A stretch of DNA of 64,000 nt from assembly GCF_018448885.1 (NCBI RefSeq), contig NZ_RCWB01000016.1:42258-106257 (forward strand). Reading direction: 5' to 3'. Position numbers and translations under genes: made by a program. Below, one piece after another: positions 19,280 to 28,611 of this stretch. The DNA is from Photorhabdus caribbeanensis (GTDB taxonomy: Bacteria > Pseudomonadota > Gammaproteobacteria > Enterobacterales > Enterobacteriaceae). Each line of letters begins with the position of its first letter. Position 1 is the stretch's first letter. The notes beneath the pieces were generated by a model. The model made no database searches and had not been told where the DNA came from. It was given only the letters and a program-made list of their open reading frames with translations.

Positions 19280-19729
19280 GTGAAAGAAACGTTTTTCTCA
19301 TCTGGCGACTTTGGCAAAGTTCCCGGAGAGTTAATTGAAGATAAGCCTGCTAAATTGATTCATGAAGATGTATTGAATTCTGAATTGAGTCAAGATTTGA
19401 ATTTCTCGAATGAAAGACGCCATAAAGTGGCGATGGTTAATTTACCTAGTAAAGTTCTCAGTATGACTCTGGGGGGATTACAACCTGGACAATCAACCCG
19501 TAAACACAGACACAGTTATGAAACCATAATATATATCGTTAATGGTGAGGGGTATTCACTCATTGGTGAACAACATATTTCGTGGAAAGCCGGTGATGCG
19601 ATATATGTACCTGTGTGGGCATGGCATCAACATGTTAACAGTAGTGCTATTGAGGAAGTATTCTATATTGCATGTGAGAATGCGCCAATGTTGCAAAACT
19701 TAGGTCTTGCTATTCGTGAAGAGCTTTAA
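19280..19729 (+). CDS. Small cupin-domain protein
   Basis: I choose the GTG at 19280 because a strong GGAGG (19267-19271) sits eight bases before it; the TTG at 19265 overlaps that site. The product has 149 residues. A single cupin beta-barrel is visible: motif 1 as PGQSTRKHRHSYETIIYIVNG-type sequence (His, His and Glu ligands, residues ~73-92) and motif 2 as AGDAIYVPVWAWHQHVN (His ligand near residue 121). Monodomain cupins bind a metal and serve as sugar or aromatic dioxygenases, isomerases or sensors. It may belong with the upstream oxidase; function not assignable. Confidence 0.8.
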   Translation: MKETFFSSGDFGKVPGELIEDKPAKLIHEDVLNSELSQDLNFSNERRHKVAMVNLPSKVLSMTLGGLQPGQSTRKHRHSYETIIYIVNGEGYSLIGEQHISWKAGDAIYVPVWAWHQHVNSSAIEEVFYIACENAPMLQNLGLAIREEL

Positions 19730-19797
19730 ATTCAAGTAATTTTAGGTTATGTAGATTGTATTTAAAAACAGAGAATGATTTAACCGGGATAAAAGCT

Positions 19798-19925
19798 TAT
19801 ACCCTATGGATTTCAAGATGCACCGCGATGGCAAAAGGAGTGAATCCCCGGGAACATAGATAACTATGTGATTGGGGTAAGCGAGCGCAGTCAACAAAGA
19901 GGCAACTTGAAAGATAACGGCTATA
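19798..19925 (+). repeat. ERIC element
   Basis: 128 bases from TATACCCTATGGATTTCAAG to the CTATA end, with the GTGAATCCCCGGGAACATAG and ATTGGGGTAAGCGAGCGCAG arms. It carries several substitutions compared with the copy at 60316-60442. Confidence 0.92.
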
Positions 19926-20611
19926 TTAACAATGTCCCGGTATTTTATAAGATATTTACTGTCATGTACTGAATGAGAATAAGGGTAATTCCTGCTAATT
20001 TAATTTAGATAAAATATGGGTTTTACCTCAATTACCACGTTTTCAATTAAGTTAAATTTTGATTATTTAACTATTCTCTATAATAAAAATAAATCACAAT
20101 GGGTAGTTTATTTTTTTAAATATTATCATTGGTAAATAATTTTACATCTATTTTAGTTGGAAAATATTTGTATTAATTAATCTATTTTTTAGTACGTTTT
20201 TTATATTGTTAATCTTTCGTTTTTGTATTATTTTTTATTTTTATATCAATGAGGTATATAACTATTGTTGTTTTTTTGTAATGTGTTCTCTGTCATGTTT
20301 TAAAAAAAATCTCTTTTTTTTCATTGATAATTCATGATGCGAAAAATAACCTTTATAGATGCTGATTAAGTGACTTTAATTTTATTTCTTAATGTGAGAT
20401 TTTTATATTTTATAAATCGATTTACATTTTTGACAGTAATTTTATGGTTACATATGGCGCAAGATTGGCATTTATTTTTCCAAAGTGAGAAAGAGATTAA
20501 ATTCAACATCATCATATTATTTATTGTCTTCTCATGGCTCGTTGTTGTCGCTCTTAGTGTTTATGAGCAGCGACTTACCTTACATAACTTTTGTGTTTGA
20601 AAGAGGTAATA
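19926..20611. other. AT-rich intergenic region upstream of chitobiase
   Basis: About 690 bases, strongly AT-rich with long T runs. A 76-codon frame at 20370-20600 has low-complexity hydrophobic content and no ribosome-binding site and is not called. Probably the regulatory region of the chitobiase gene. Confidence 0.5.
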
Positions 20612-23287
20612 ATGAAGAAATTTAAATTGCATACATTAGCAGCACTGACTGCAACAGTTGGACTTATGGGCTCTGCATATGCCTCGCAAACAGCACAGCA
20701 AGTAGTTGATGCACTGAGTCAATTAAAAGTTAATTATAAAGTTATTGATAATCAGGCAGGAGATCATGGCGTTAACTGTGCGGTATTGGGGGCAGACTGG
20801 GCTAAATGTAATCGAGTGGATATTACTTTAACCAATGGTAATCAGGTGATTGACTCTTCTGACTGGGCGATTTATTTCCACAGTATTCGCCAGGTCCTGA
20901 GTGTGGATAATGAACAGTTCAAAATCACGCGCATCACGGGCGATTTACATAGACTGGAGCCAACCGAAAAATTCACCGGTATTAAAGCCAATGAGCAGGT
21001 AAAACTGCCGATTATTGGAGAATACTGGCAGATTTACAGCACTGATTTTTTACCCCGCTGGTATGCAACGTCAGGTAATGCGAAACCTAAAGTGCTGGTT
21101 AATACGGATACAGAAGATCTAAGTCAATTTTTATCTGCTTTCACCGGTGATCAGTGGAAACGCACACAGACAGATAACAATATTCTGATGACGCCTGAAA
21201 ATCGTTATATGAAGAATTTGTGGATCAAAAAGGTTGGATCAGAAAAGTTGCGTGGGCAAATTATCCCGACACCAAAAGAGGTTCAGATTTTTACCGAGGA
21301 TGCTGATTTATCTGGTGGAGTAAGACTGGAATTAGGTGGTTTAAATGACGAGGCGGTTATTCTTGTCAGAAAACGGTTTACTGATCAAGGAATTAAATTA
21401 GAGAATAGTGGCTATCTCGTTGCGACCCAAATTGTCTCTTCAGATTTTACCGATGATTGGAAGGTTAAAGGAGCTTACCGGCTGAATATTACCCAGAATG
21501 GGGCGCAAATTGTTGCTTTTGACCAGTCGGGGGTGTTTTACGGTCTTCAATCTTTGTTGTCATTAATTCCTGTTGATGGCGATAGGAAAATTGCTACTTT
21601 GATGGCAAAAGATGCGCCCCGCTTTGAATATCGTGGGGTTCTCCTTGATGTAGGGCGTAATTTCCATAGTAAACAGGCCGTTCTGCGTTTGCTTGACCAA
21701 ATGGCAAGTTACAAGCTGAATAAATTCCATATTCATCTAACTGATGATGAAGGTTGGCGTGTGGAAATTCCTGGATTACCTGAGTTGACGGAAGTTGGCA
21801 GCCAGCGGTGTCATGATTTAAGTGAAACTCAATGTTTGTTGCCGCAACTGGGTTCAGGCCCCGATAACAACAATATGGGCAGCGGGTATTTCAGCCGTCA
21901 AGACTATATTGATATTCTGAAATATGCCAAAGCTCGTTATATCGATGTTATTCCTGAAATTGATATGCCAGCCCATGCTCGTGCCGCTGTTGTTTCTATG
22001 GAAGCCCGCTATAAGAAATTGATTGCTCAGGGGAATGTGAAAGGAGCGAATGAGTATCGTTTGTTGGACCCAACGGATACCACCAGAGCAACATCTGTTC
22101 AACTCTATGATCGTCGCAGTTATTTGAACCCATGTATGGATTCTTCAAAACGGTTTGTCGAGAAAGTCATTGGTGAGATTGCCGCTATGCATCAAGCAGC
22201 GGGTTCGCCATTGGAGACTTGGCATTTCGGCGGAGATGAAGCGAAGAATATCCGTTTAGGAGACGGATTCCAGGATAAAAATGGCCCTATCGTACCGGGT
22301 AAGGGCATTATTGATAAAAGTGCGGAAGATAAACCGTGGTCTAAATCTCAGGTTTGTCAGAAGTTAATAGAACAGGGTGTTGTGAAAGATATTGATCATA
22401 TTGCCAGTTATTTCGCAATTGAAGTGAGCAAAATTGTGAATGCTAATGGTATCGAGAGGATGCAGGCGTGGCAGGATGGTTTAAAACATGCTGGCAGTGC
22501 TAAAGATTTTGCCACTAAACGTGTTGGGGTGAATTTCTGGGACACTCTCTACGACGGCGGTTTTGATTCAGTCAATGATTGGGCGAATAAGGGCTACGAA
22601 GTGGTGATATCTAACCCAGATTATATTTATCTGGATATGCCGTATGAAGTTCATCCGCAGGAGCGTGGCTATTATTGGGCGGCTCGTTTTAACGACGAAG
22701 CTAAGATCTTTAGTTTTGCGCCTAATAACATGCCACAAAATGCTGAAACTTCCGTTGACCGTGATGGTAATACATTCCGTGCGAAAAGTGATAAACCGTG
22801 GCCGGGCGCTTATGGGCTTTCAGGTCAAGGATGGAGTGAAACGGTCCGTACTGATGAGCAGATGGAATATATGATTTATCCACGCTTGTTGCCGCTGGCA
22901 GAACGGGCATGGCACCGGGCCGGTTGGGAGTTGGATTATGTTCCAGGCCAGGTATATAAGCGAGGAGAAACGTATAAAGTTGATGTAGATGCGCTTAATC
23001 GTGACTGGACTCGGTTCGCTAACCTGATAGGACAACGTGAGCTTGGTAAACTGGATAAAGCGGGTATTGCTTACCGTCTGCCGGTTCCGGGGGCTAAGGT
23101 AAAACGGGGTATTTTGCGGGCTAATGTTGCTCTGCCTGGATTGGTAATCCAGTATTCGATTGATGGCGGTCGTAACTGGGAAGTTTATAACAACCATAAA
23201 CGCCCAAGAGTGAGAGGCGATGTGTTGATCCGTTCTGTCAGCCCGGATGGTAAACGTTACAGCCGAATTGATAACGTAAAGGCATGA
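20612..23287 (+). CDS. chb: N,N'-diacetylchitobiase (beta-N-acetylhexosaminidase, GH20), secreted
   Basis: The ATG at 20612 (AAGAGG upstream) gives 891 residues, close to Serratia chitobiase. A cleavable signal peptide is evident (MKKFKLHTLAALTATVGLMG, cleavage likely after SAYA). Order of domains: N-terminal cellulose-binding-like CHB_HEX domain (~30-190), GH20 alpha/beta domain 2 (~210-340), (beta/alpha)8 catalytic barrel (~345-800) and a small C-terminal Ig-like domain. The catalytic Asp-Glu pair is HFGGDE with D542 and E543. It cleaves chitobiose and chito-oligomers to GlcNAc in the periplasm or outer membrane. The nag genes 10 kb away would take up and degrade the product, as expected for a chitin- or insect-cuticle-feeding bacterium. 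Confidence 0.93.
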   Translation: MKKFKLHTLAALTATVGLMGSAYASQTAQQVVDALSQLKVNYKVIDNQAGDHGVNCAVLGADWAKCNRVDITLTNGNQVIDSSDWAIYFHSIRQVLSVDNEQFKITRITGDLHRLEPTEKFTGIKANEQVKLPIIGEYWQIYSTDFLPRWYATSGNAKPKVLVNTDTEDLSQFLSAFTGDQWKRTQTDNNILMTPENRYMKNLWIKKVGSEKLRGQIIPTPKEVQIFTEDADLSGGVRLELGGLNDEAVILVRKRFTDQGIKLENSGYLVATQIVSSDFTDDWKVKGAYRLNITQNGAQIVAFDQSGVFYGLQSLLSLIPVDGDRKIATLMAKDAPRFEYRGVLLDVGRNFHSKQAVLRLLDQMASYKLNKFHIHLTDDEGWRVEIPGLPELTEVGSQRCHDLSETQCLLPQLGSGPDNNNMGSGYFSRQDYIDILKYAKARYIDVIPEIDMPAHARAAVVSMEARYKKLIAQGNVKGANEYRLLDPTDTTRATSVQLYDRRSYLNPCMDSSKRFVEKVIGEIAAMHQAAGSPLETWHFGGDEAKNIRLGDGFQDKNGPIVPGKGIIDKSAEDKPWSKSQVCQKLIEQGVVKDIDHIASYFAIEVSKIVNANGIERMQAWQDGLKHAGSAKDFATKRVGVNFWDTLYDGGFDSVNDWANKGYEVVISNPDYIYLDMPYEVHPQERGYYWAARFNDEAKIFSFAPNNMPQNAETSVDRDGNTFRAKSDKPWPGAYGLSGQGWSETVRTDEQMEYMIYPRLLPLAERAWHRAGWELDYVPGQVYKRGETYKVDVDALNRDWTRFANLIGQRELGKLDKAGIAYRLPVPGAKVKRGILRANVALPGLVIQYSIDGGRNWEVYNNHKRPRVRGDVLIRSVSPDGKRYSRIDNVKA

Positions 23288-23302
23288 TAATGTTGTAGCA
23301 AA

Positions 23303-23328
23303 GGAGGAACCCTGATGGGTTCCCCTCT
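23303..23328. terminator. Hairpin between convergent chb and fur
   Basis: GGAACCC (23306-23312) and GGGTTCC (23317-23323) form a seven-base-pair stem with a TGAT loop, 20 bases after the chb stop. There is no strong T tract, so its efficiency is uncertain. Confidence 0.5.
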
Positions 23329-23361
23329 AGGTAGATAAAAAATTAGCTGTTCAGGCGTGAA

Positions 23362-23808
23362 TTACTTCTCGTCATGTGCACTACTATCTTCGCGGCAATT
23401 ACCGGCAGAGCAGTGACCATATAAATAAAGGCTGTGGTTTGAAAGTTTAATCCCATAACGCTCAGCAATGTTCTTCTGGCGTCTTTCAATATATTTGTCA
23501 CTGAATTCAATGACTTTACCACAGTCCAGGCAGATTAAATGGTCGTGGTGGTGTTGTTGAGTGAGTTCAAAAACCGATTTGCCGCCCTCAAAGTTGTGGC
23601 GGGTGACAATACCGGCATCATCAAACTGATTCAACACGCGGTAGACAGTAGCAAGTCCAATCTCTTCACCGTTATCAATCAGTTTTTTGTAGAGATCTTC
23701 CGCACTGACATGGTGATATTCAGGCTCCTGTAACACTTCCAATATTTTCAAACGAGGAAGTGTAACTTTAAGTCCAGCATCTTTTAATGCCTTGTTGTTG
23801 TCGGTCAT
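23362..23808 (-). CDS. fur: Fur, ferric uptake regulator
   Basis: The 148-residue protein has the Fur winged-helix DNA-binding domain (LKVTLPRLKILEVLQ...GLATVYRVLNQFDDAGIV) and the metal-binding dimerisation domain with the HHHDH cluster (about residue 87) and CLDCG (residues ~93-97). A second cysteine pair, CSAGNC, lies near the C-terminus. With Fe(II) it represses iron-uptake genes. It lies downstream of fldA as in E. coli. The 366-base spacer upstream probably contains its own promoter. Confidence 0.97.
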   Translation of the reverse strand: MTDNNKALKDAGLKVTLPRLKILEVLQEPEYHHVSAEDLYKKLIDNGEEIGLATVYRVLNQFDDAGIVTRHNFEGGKSVFELTQQHHHDHLICLDCGKVIEFSDKYIERRQKNIAERYGIKLSNHSLYLYGHCSAGNCREDSSAHDEK

Positions 23809-24174
23809 GCGGATTCAGTCCTGTTACTCAGTAAAGTGAGCTTAGCGATACTTCAAAAAGTACCAGTTAGTTATCAGAATATGATTATAGGCATGGCTAG
23901 TGAAAATGAAAACCACGTTAACCCGAACTTTCATTACACATTTTGCCAGAATAATCATTTATAAAACGCAGGAATAACCTTACTATTTATCGTGTTTAGG
24001 CTATCTTTTGCCATTCTTCGTAATAAAAAGCGGATTTAAGCCGTGTTTTGATAAAAACAGTAGCCTTTGAGCGCGATCCCACAGGGGCGAGTGAAGCGAG
24101 TCACTTCTCACCTACCGTGGGTTCACTATTGATAAGAAATGGCCTGCATCCATTACGCTTACTGGGATAGGCCG
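23809..24174. other. fldA-fur intergenic region
   Basis: 366 bases with fur regulatory sequence. A small palindrome GGATAGGCCGCTATCC (24165-24180) overlaps the end of fldA and may act as an attenuator. No gene was recognised. Confidence 0.4.
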
Positions 24175-24705
24175 CTATCCTGCAAGAATTTCTGACAAAC
24201 TCAGCTCTTCGTAGATCTGCTTGGTCCAGGCATTAACACGCTCTTCTGTTAATTCTGGTTGGCGGTCTTCATCAATAGCAAGCCCGATAAAATGGTTATC
24301 ATCAGCCAGACCTTTTGATTCTTCGAAGTGATAGCCCTCAGTTGGCCAATGACCAACAATAATGGCGCCGCGGGGTTCAATAATGTCACGGATAGTTCCC
24401 ATCGCATCACAGAAATATTCCGCGTAATCTTCCTGATCGCCACAACCAAACAGGGCAACCAGCTTGCCTTCAAAATCGATCTCTTCCAGTGTAGGGAAGA
24501 AATCATCCCAGTCGCACTGTGCTTCGCCGTAGTACCAGGTAGGGATGCCCAGTAGCAGAATATCGAACTGTTCGATATCTTCTTTGCTGCTCTTGGCGAT
24601 ATCATGGACTTCTGCAATGTCGGAACCCAGAATTTTTTGGATCTTTTTGGCAATATTTTCTGTGTTGCCGGTATCGCTGCCGAAAAATATACCTATAATT
24701 GCCAT
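24175..24705 (-). CDS. fldA: FldA, flavodoxin 1
   Basis: A 176-residue long-chain flavodoxin. The FMN phosphate loop [16 protein letters not shown] occupies residues ~7-22, flanked by the aromatic FMN-stacking segments near PTWYYGE (~57) and [15 protein letters not shown] (~92-106), and the long-chain insertion follows. It carries electrons to MiaB, pyruvate formate-lyase activase and other radical enzymes. Start, length and order (ybfE-fldA-fur) match E. coli. Confidence 0.98.
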   Translation of the reverse strand: MAIIGIFFGSDTGNTENIAKKIQKILGSDIAEVHDIAKSSKEDIEQFDILLLGIPTWYYGEAQCDWDDFFPTLEEIDFEGKLVALFGCGDQEDYAEYFCDAMGTIRDIIEPRGAIIVGHWPTEGYHFEESKGLADDNHFIGLAIDEDRQPELTEERVNAWTKQIYEELSLSEILAG

Positions 24706-24879
24706 AGGATAATATAACCTCTTGTTTTATTTGTGTATTTCTATATGAGATATACGTATAAAATGTTAAAAATCAGTGAAAAAGATTCTGATTGTATTAA
24801 TAAAAAAACAAAATTCTATTTTGACTAAACAGTCAGGACAATTCTGTCAAGTTTGTGTGATTTCGTGCCTTCAATGCTA

Positions 24880-25167
24880 TCAAGTCGTGATGTTGCTTTC
24901 TGCTAACTGAGCCAGCAAAATTTGCTCAATGAGTTCACTGCGGCTGATGTTGCGTTGCTGTGCGAGAAAGTTAAGCGCATCTACTGCATCAGCATTTATT
25001 TTCAGTTCCACACGACGCAGACCACGCACTTTATCACGGCGAAGTTGGTTACGCTTGTTGACTCTGAGTTGTTCATCCCTGGAAAGTGGGTTGGTTTTTG
25101 GGCGCCCCGGTCTGCGTTCATTTGCGAACAAATCCAGAGTGGTGCGATCCATTTGTTCTTTTGCCAT
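24880..25167 (-). CDS. ybfE: YbfE, LexA-regulated small RHH-like protein
   Basis: The frame is open further upstream, but only from the ATG at 25167 does it match YbfE (MAKEQMDRTTLDLFANERRP). The product is 95 residues: a basic region (GRPKTNPLSRDEQLRVNKR) followed by a ribbon-helix-helix-like segment (RVELKINADAVDALNFLAQQ) and a helical tail. E. coli YbfE is a LexA-controlled protein of unknown function. In E. coli ybfF and seqA follow upstream; here instead a GlxA-type regulator and the MARTX island begin, so this is the edge of conserved synteny. Confidence 0.88.
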   Translation of the reverse strand: MAKEQMDRTTLDLFANERRPGRPKTNPLSRDEQLRVNKRNQLRRDKVRGLRRVELKINADAVDALNFLAQQRNISRSELIEQILLAQLAESNITT

Positions 25168-25305
25168 AAATTCAATTAGTAAAGGGCGTATACCATAAAA
25201 TATAGCACGCCATGATACCCCAGCTTCTAGTGTATCGCTACTGCCTGACAAAGATAAAAGCGGCGTCACTGCTTATCCGTAAAGGATTGTGATTGAGTTT
25301 GCGTT

Positions 25306-26274
25306 TTAGCGGTGCTGGTATTTTCTGCGGTACTCTATTGGTGTTAACCCATTAAGTTTCTTGAATAACTCTCTGAAATAACGAGTATCTTCATAGCCAA
25401 CTTCATGGCTGATCTCTTCTATGGTCTTATTCGATTTTTCTAACCGGCATTTCGCCAGAGATAGTCGAATCTGTTGGATATATTGAATAGGCGTCTGGCC
25501 GGTGGCAGTCTTAAAGCGCCGCTTCATCTGTCTTTCACACAGATGAATTTTATCGGCCAAATTGCTAACCGATAATCGGTCTGATGGGGCAGAATGCATC
25601 CAGTCTTGTAGTTTGTGGATTAAGGTATCTGAGTGTTGGCGATAGGGGACAAAACTTGCCAAAGTATGCGAAGGAAGACCTTCCATGTCGCCAAATATAA
25701 GCTGGCTACAGGTTTCTCTGGTGTTTTGACCATATATCTGTTCAACAATATGCATCATGACATCGTTGTATTCATAGGTGCCAGATGTACAAAAGATATT
25801 ATTATCTCTGGTGACTTTTATTTCCGAGTGTAACTGTACTTGTGGAAACATATCCTTAAATAGGTTGGTAAATAGCCAGTGTGTAGTGGCTTTACGGTTA
25901 TTGAGTAAATTAGCTTTAGCCAGGATGAATGAACCAGAACAAATAGAGACGATAGGGATGTTTTTTTGTTCCATCATTTGCAGCCAATCTAAGGTTTCTT
26001 GCGTGCAAGAATCGAGATCGTTGTAGGGGAGCCCGATTGCCCCCACCAAGACAATATCTGTTTGTTTAATTTCTCCTATGAGTTTATTGGGCTTTAGTCG
26101 AACACCGCCTAGCCCGATAACATCTTGATTATCTTGGGTAATGATATTGATTTCTGGTTCCGGCGCGCCGGCCAAGTGGGCGGCGGTGGTTAAAATTTCT
26201 ATTGGGCCGGTAATAGAAGTTAGAGATCCTCCTGAAAATGCCAAAGCGCTTAACGAAACTGGATTCCTATCCAT
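25306..26274 (-). CDS. GlxA-type AraC-family transcriptional regulator (DJ-1/PfpI plus HTH)
   Basis: The 322-residue protein joins an N-terminal class-I amidotransferase-like (DJ-1/PfpI) domain (residues ~5-180, with nucleophile-elbow-like VSICSGSFILA) to a C-terminal AraC helix-turn-helix pair (residues ~225-322, ending GYEDTRYFRELFKKLNGLTPIEYRRKY). Such proteins sense small nitrogenous ligands. It lies 190 bases downstream of rtxE on the same strand, outside the conserved rtx operon. It could regulate the island, but this is only positional. Confidence 0.85.
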   Translation of the reverse strand: MDRNPVSLSALAFSGGSLTSITGPIEILTTAAHLAGAPEPEINIITQDNQDVIGLGGVRLKPNKLIGEIKQTDIVLVGAIGLPYNDLDSCTQETLDWLQMMEQKNIPIVSICSGSFILAKANLLNNRKATTHWLFTNLFKDMFPQVQLHSEIKVTRDNNIFCTSGTYEYNDVMMHIVEQIYGQNTRETCSQLIFGDMEGLPSHTLASFVPYRQHSDTLIHKLQDWMHSAPSDRLSVSNLADKIHLCERQMKRRFKTATGQTPIQYIQQIRLSLAKCRLEKSNKTIEEISHEVGYEDTRYFRELFKKLNGLTPIEYRRKYQHR

Positions 26275-26450
26275 AAGAATTCTCCAACTTAAAAGTTAAG
26301 ATGTATAAAGATATTCGATTTATCTAACATATTAATAACTGAACGTTACAATTTAAATAATTTATTTACATTTTGTTAATTTATTAATCAAATAAATAAA
26401 AATAGACACATTTTGAGTCAAAATTTATGCTTCCTCTTTTTTAGAAATTA

Positions 26451-26470
26451 AGCTGAATGTCAATTCAGCT
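26451..26470 (-). terminator. Hairpin at the 3' end of rtxE
   Basis: AGCTGAAT-GTCA-ATTCAGCT is a perfect eight-base-pair hairpin whose right arm overlaps the rtxE stop. Read leftward it is followed by TAATTTC and not by a long T run, so termination is plausible but weak. Confidence 0.5.
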
Positions 26471-28609
26471 TTCACCAATTTGTTGATGCCATAAATGGGC
26501 GTATAGGCCGCCTTGTTGAAGTAGTTGGTCATGTGAGTCAAATTCGACAATTTGCCCTTGATCTAACACGCAAATTTTGTCGGCATGACGAATCGTGTTG
26601 AGCCGGTGGGCAATGCTAATAACGGTTCTGTTACGGCATATTTCATCCATATTTGCCATGATTGCGGCTTCAGACTCATAATCTAATGCTGAGGTGGCTT
26701 CATCGAGGATCAGAATAGTCGGATTAACCAAGAGGGCTCTTGCTAATGCGATGCGCTGTCTTTGACCACCAGAGAGATTTGCTCCTTTCTCCCCGACCGG
26801 ATGAGCAAAACCATGAGGAAGCGATTGAATAAATTCAATGGCGCCAGATAACTCAGCGGCGCGATAGACTTCTGCATCAGTGGCGTTGGGTTTACATAGT
26901 CGGATGTTATCGATGATGCTGCCGGAAAAGAGGATACTTTCCTGGAGCACAACACTCATATTGCGGCGTAAAGAGACAGGATCGGCAATAGCCAGATCCA
27001 TACCATCAATTAAAACTTGCCCATGTTGAGGTACATATAGCCTTTGTAGTAAACGGGTGAGTGTACTTTTACCTGAACCCGATGGTCCGGTTATACCAAT
27101 AAATTGACCAGATTTTATTGATAACGATAAATTTGCCAGAACTTCCGGTGTGTCGTCATGATAGCGGAAGCGAATGTTTCTGAATTCAATCTGGCCTGCC
27201 AGCTTAGGTACAGAAGCCAATCCTTGTTTGCTGTTCTCCATTGGCTCATCAAGAATATCCCCGACACGTTTCAGAGCGATTAACGTATGTTGAAAATCTT
27301 GCCAAACTTGTGCCAGCCGGAGGATAGGTTGGGTGACATGTCCGGCGAGCATATTAAAAGCGATAAGTTGTCCTGGCGTCAGTTCACCACGTAAAACTTC
27401 TGTCACTCCCCACCATAAGAGGATTGCGGCAGTAAATTTTTGGACAAAATCGATGCCTTGCCCGGCAATTAAACCGCTTTTCTGTGCCGCAAAGCTTTTA
27501 GTCAATTGTTGGCTGAGAATGCGTTGCCACTGATGTAAAAAACGCTTTTCAGTAGCGGTGGTTTTGATGGTTTCAATGCCTGTTACGGTTTCGGTCAGAA
27601 AGCTCGTTGCATTCGCATCGGTTTCATATTCTGCCTCCACTTTGCGGCGAATAATTGGTCCGGTGATCAGCCAGAATACGAAATAAACAAAGAGGGAGCC
27701 AATAACGATCCAGGTCAATATCTTGGCATAGTAAAACATGACGCCAATGAACATGATGACGAAAATCAGATCTAACAGCAGCATCAAGGTAGAACCCGTC
27801 AAAAACTGGCGGATTTGAGACATTTCTCTGACTCTGGCAATAATCTGCCCGGTTTGCCGTTGCTTAAAATATTGTAGCGGCAAGCTTGTCAGATGACGGT
27901 ACAATCGCCCGGAAAGTTCAGAGTTTATCTGGCTTGCCATGTGTCCAAACACAGTGTTGCGCATAAAGCTATACAAAGGTTCGGCAAGGGCGATAGCGAG
28001 CATAGCCATACCTAATACATGCAGGCTGGATAAACTTCGTCCTACCAATACCTTGTCGATAATGTTTTCAAACAGAATCGGACTGACCAGCGCAAATAGT
28101 TGCAAGACAATGGCAAATAAAAATAGATCTCTTATCTGACTTTTCTGGCGGAAAATAGAGGGGTAAAACCAGCTCAGGCCGAATTTGACCTGTTTTTTAG
28201 TTAATTCCTGATCGGCGATCAACAGGATCTTATAGGCATGCTCTTTATTATCAACAAATAAAGAGAGCGACCGCGTTTGTTCAGTCGCAGGATTGAGAAC
28301 AGTAATATGGGTGTTGCTGATCTCAATCAGTACCCACCATTGCTGTTCCAGTTCAATCAATGCCGGTAAGGGCAACGTTGGCCCTGTATTGGCAGTTAAT
28401 TGCTCAATTTTACTGTGTAGCCCAATAGCGTCAGCGGCTTCGCGCAGTTGCAAATCATTCAGAGATAAAGAATCAAAACCCAGTCGGTGTTGAAGTTGAT
28501 CAATAGTGGCCGACTTATGAAATTGTTTTCCCACATAGACAATGCAGTCCAGTGCCTGATTATGGGGGTTGTCACCGGAATCGGTAATAGAAGAAGGTAA
28601 TATGTTCAC
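26465..28609 (-). CDS. rtxE: RtxE, type I secretion ABC transporter (second MARTX ATPase)
   Basis: The protein has 714 residues: an N-terminal C39-peptidase-like domain without the catalytic cysteine (residues ~15-130), six membrane helices (~160-440) and an ABC ATPase domain. ATPase motifs: Walker A GPSGSGKST, signature LSGGQRQRIALARA, Walker B ILILDEATSALD. HlyB-type transporters that export RTX toxins have this C39-like docking domain. MARTX loci are unusual in needing two ATPases, RtxB and RtxE, thought to form a heterodimer. It starts two bases after rtxD stops, so the genes are one operon rtxB-rtxD-rtxE. The outer-membrane TolC partner is not in the window. Confidence 0.93.
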   Translation of the reverse strand: MNILPSSITDSGDNPHNQALDCIVYVGKQFHKSATIDQLQHRLGFDSLSLNDLQLREAADAIGLHSKIEQLTANTGPTLPLPALIELEQQWWVLIEISNTHITVLNPATEQTRSLSLFVDNKEHAYKILLIADQELTKKQVKFGLSWFYPSIFRQKSQIRDLFLFAIVLQLFALVSPILFENIIDKVLVGRSLSSLHVLGMAMLAIALAEPLYSFMRNTVFGHMASQINSELSGRLYRHLTSLPLQYFKQRQTGQIIARVREMSQIRQFLTGSTLMLLLDLIFVIMFIGVMFYYAKILTWIVIGSLFVYFVFWLITGPIIRRKVEAEYETDANATSFLTETVTGIETIKTTATEKRFLHQWQRILSQQLTKSFAAQKSGLIAGQGIDFVQKFTAAILLWWGVTEVLRGELTPGQLIAFNMLAGHVTQPILRLAQVWQDFQHTLIALKRVGDILDEPMENSKQGLASVPKLAGQIEFRNIRFRYHDDTPEVLANLSLSIKSGQFIGITGPSGSGKSTLTRLLQRLYVPQHGQVLIDGMDLAIADPVSLRRNMSVVLQESILFSGSIIDNIRLCKPNATDAEVYRAAELSGAIEFIQSLPHGFAHPVGEKGANLSGGQRQRIALARALLVNPTILILDEATSALDYESEAAIMANMDEICRNRTVISIAHRLNTIRHADKICVLDQGQIVEFDSHDQLLQQGGLYAHLWHQQIGES

Positions 28610-28611
28610 GA

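Noticed and set aside
20370..20600. 76-codon ORF upstream of chitobiase
   Set aside because: Low-complexity hydrophobic sequence in T-rich DNA, no Shine-Dalgarno sequence; looks like chance.
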